Assembly (NCBI GenBank): GCA_958447915.1
Contig: CAUDCB010000139.1
Location: forward strand, 1 to 5,298
Source: an uncultured Collinsella sp.
GTDB taxonomy: Bacteria > Actinomycetota > Coriobacteriia > Coriobacteriales > Coriobacteriaceae
DNA length: 5,298 bases
Direction of reading: 5' to 3'
In this document: piece after piece, positions 4,917-5,298 of the stretch
Layout: the number at the start of each line of letters is the position of its first letter
How positions within the stretch are numbered: the first letter of the stretch is position 1
Notes under the pieces: generated by a model
Database searches by the model: none
Told to the model about the DNA's origin: nothing
Seen by the model: the letters and a program-made list of their open reading frames with translations, nothing else
Position numbers and translations under genes: made by a program

Positions 4917-5012
4917 GGCTCCCTTCGTTGGCATTACCCATATCAGGTTTGCGGGTCAGGGCGGGCGCGCCCAATCTCAGCCTGCCGTCTTGTCCTGCAA
5001 GCTCCCCGTTAT
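4917..5012 (-). ncRNA. TPP riboswitch (THI element) in the thiC leader
   Basis: On the - strand the leader carries the conserved parts of the thiamine pyrophosphate riboswitch. GGGGAGC is at 5007-5001. A stem GCTTGC (5002-4997) pairs with GCAGGC (4985-4980) and leads into the CTGAGA pyrimidine-sensing motif (4980-4975). Then ACCTGATATGGGTAATGCC and ACGAAGGGAGC follow at 4948-4918. The sequence between holds GGGCGCGCCC, likely a variable stem. The 3' end includes the thiC ribosome binding site and there is no separate terminator hairpin before thiC. TPP binding should therefore hide the site and lower translation (inferred from the layout). Confidence 0.95.
4919..4923 (-). promoter_or_regulatory. 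thiC ribosome binding site inside the riboswitch
   Basis: GGGAG on the - strand lies eight bases before ATG 4910 and forms part of the conserved AAGGGAG 3' edge of the TPP riboswitch. It decides the thiC start and links ligand binding to translation. Confidence 0.8.
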
Positions 5013-5024
5013 GTCATGGGCTCA

Positions 5025-5055
5025 AGTATAGCCTGAATGGGTACGATTGGGCCAA
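5025..5055 (-). promoter_or_regulatory. Likely promoter of the thiC transcript
   Basis: On the - strand TATACT (5030-5025) is a good -10 hexamer placed so that transcription would start near 5018, just before the riboswitch. The best -35 nearby is TTGGCC (5055-5050) at a long 19-base spacing, so the -35 assignment is weak. The position between the divergent gene and the riboswitch supports the call. Confidence 0.5.
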
Positions 5056-5080
5056 CGAGCGTGCCTGTGGGGAGGCGAAC

Positions 5081-5298
5081 ATGGAAGACAAGCATCTATA
5101 TCGAGAGACGCAATGGGATGTATCGGCCGAGGAAAGCCGTGCGCACCATGGCCTTGTCGCGATTGGCTTTGCGGTGCTTGCCGTGCTGGTGATTGCCTTT
5201 TGTATTTGGACGTTTGGGGGTCGCGGCGGCGCTGCCTGGGAGTTTGAGGCCGACGATGCCCTGCCGATCATGGCGGTGAAGGTCGCTGGTGGTAACAC
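5081..5298 (+). CDS. Unrecognised single-pass membrane protein (3' partial)
   Basis: An open frame from ATG 5081 runs off the window with 72 full codons visible. The ribosome binding site is very strong: GGGGAGG (5069-5075) five bases before the ATG. The protein starts with about 23 polar residues (MEDKHLYRETQWDVS...), then one hydrophobic segment of about 20 residues (roughly 24-44, GLVAIGFAVLAVLVIAFCIW). A glycine/arginine patch (GGRGG) and a short acidic stretch (EFEADD) follow. The lack of a basic N-terminus and cleavage site suggests an uncleaved membrane anchor with the rest outside the cell, although the orientation is not certain. It is transcribed divergently from thiC, with about 170 bases shared by the riboswitch leader and both promoters. 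I do not recognise the family. A link to thiamine uptake would be a guess from position only. Confidence 0.75.
   Translation, partial: MEDKHLYRETQWDVSAEESRAHHGLVAIGFAVLAVLVIAFCIWTFGGRGGAAWEFEADDALPIMAVKVAGGN

Noticed and set aside
4911..4934. Upstream ATG 4934 as the thiC start
   Set aside because: That ATG is the conserved AATGCC of the TPP riboswitch. ATG 4910 has the correctly spaced GGGAG.
4961..4972. GGGCGCGCCC palindrome as an operator
   Set aside because: It lies within the TPP riboswitch between conserved motifs, and a variable stem of the aptamer explains it.
3525..5036. Long + strand open frames opposite thiC (3525-4256, 4398-5036)
   Set aside because: They are shadows of thiC and its riboswitch. 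Their His/Val/Leu-rich products follow the codon pattern of the opposite strand.
5014..5298. 94-residue - strand open frame at the right edge
   Set aside because: It opposes a frame with a very strong ribosome binding site and a clear membrane segment, and it runs into the riboswitch promoter.

Overview
The window looks like chromosomal DNA from a GC-rich, anaerobic Gram-positive bacterium. A Coriobacteriia member such as Collinsella is my best guess. This is inferred from GC-rich codon use, a short-form ThiC, strong GGAG-type ribosome binding sites and a hairpin-rich intergenic region. No marker gene is present to prove it.

Left part (1-2181, + strand). The window opens inside a gene for a microbial-type poly(ADP-ribose) glycohydrolase / macrodomain protein (TIGR02452-like) whose N-terminus lies outside. 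It ends at 755 and is followed by a textbook intrinsic terminator (781-811). Next come a small cytoplasmic SGNH/GDSL esterase (831-1490) resembling arylesterase/acyltransferase MsAcT, a GGGACAG-loop hairpin (1500-1540), and a pentapeptide-repeat protein (about 1576-2181) with a five-residue register unbroken from residue 20 to 170.

Middle (2182-2566). There is no gene here, but 385 bases hold back-to-back palindromes between two convergent genes. They are a 22-bp perfect-stem palindrome that can terminate in both directions, a GGGACAG hairpin, an array of four 15-bp arms in alternating orientation at an exact 40-bp period, another hairpin, and the terminator of thiD, which also carries GGGACAG in its loop. 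Bases 2321-2460 have only 59 G+C of 140, against 35 of 60 in a sample of thiC (4021-4080). This is the most unusual part of the window.

Right part (2567-5012, - strand). This is a thiamine pyrimidine module: a TPP riboswitch (about 4917-5012), then thiC (HMP-P synthase, 3576-4910), a 178-bp gap with a promoter-like TATAAT, then thiD (HMP/HMP-P kinase, 2567-3397). ThiC makes HMP-P from the purine intermediate AIR; ThiD phosphorylates HMP and HMP-P to HMP-PP for coupling to the thiazole. The coupling enzyme and the thiazole genes are not in the window. The thiC ribosome binding site lies at the 3' edge of the riboswitch, which suggests control of translation.

Right edge (5081-5298, + strand). 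A gene divergent from thiC starts here. It encodes a protein with a short polar N-terminus and one membrane segment, and it runs off the window.

The most unusual observations are the 40-bp-period inverted array, the GGGACAG-loop hairpin family with different paired stems, a cysteine ladder every 20 residues in the pentapeptide protein, and a QEE-to-QEA change in the PARG signature.
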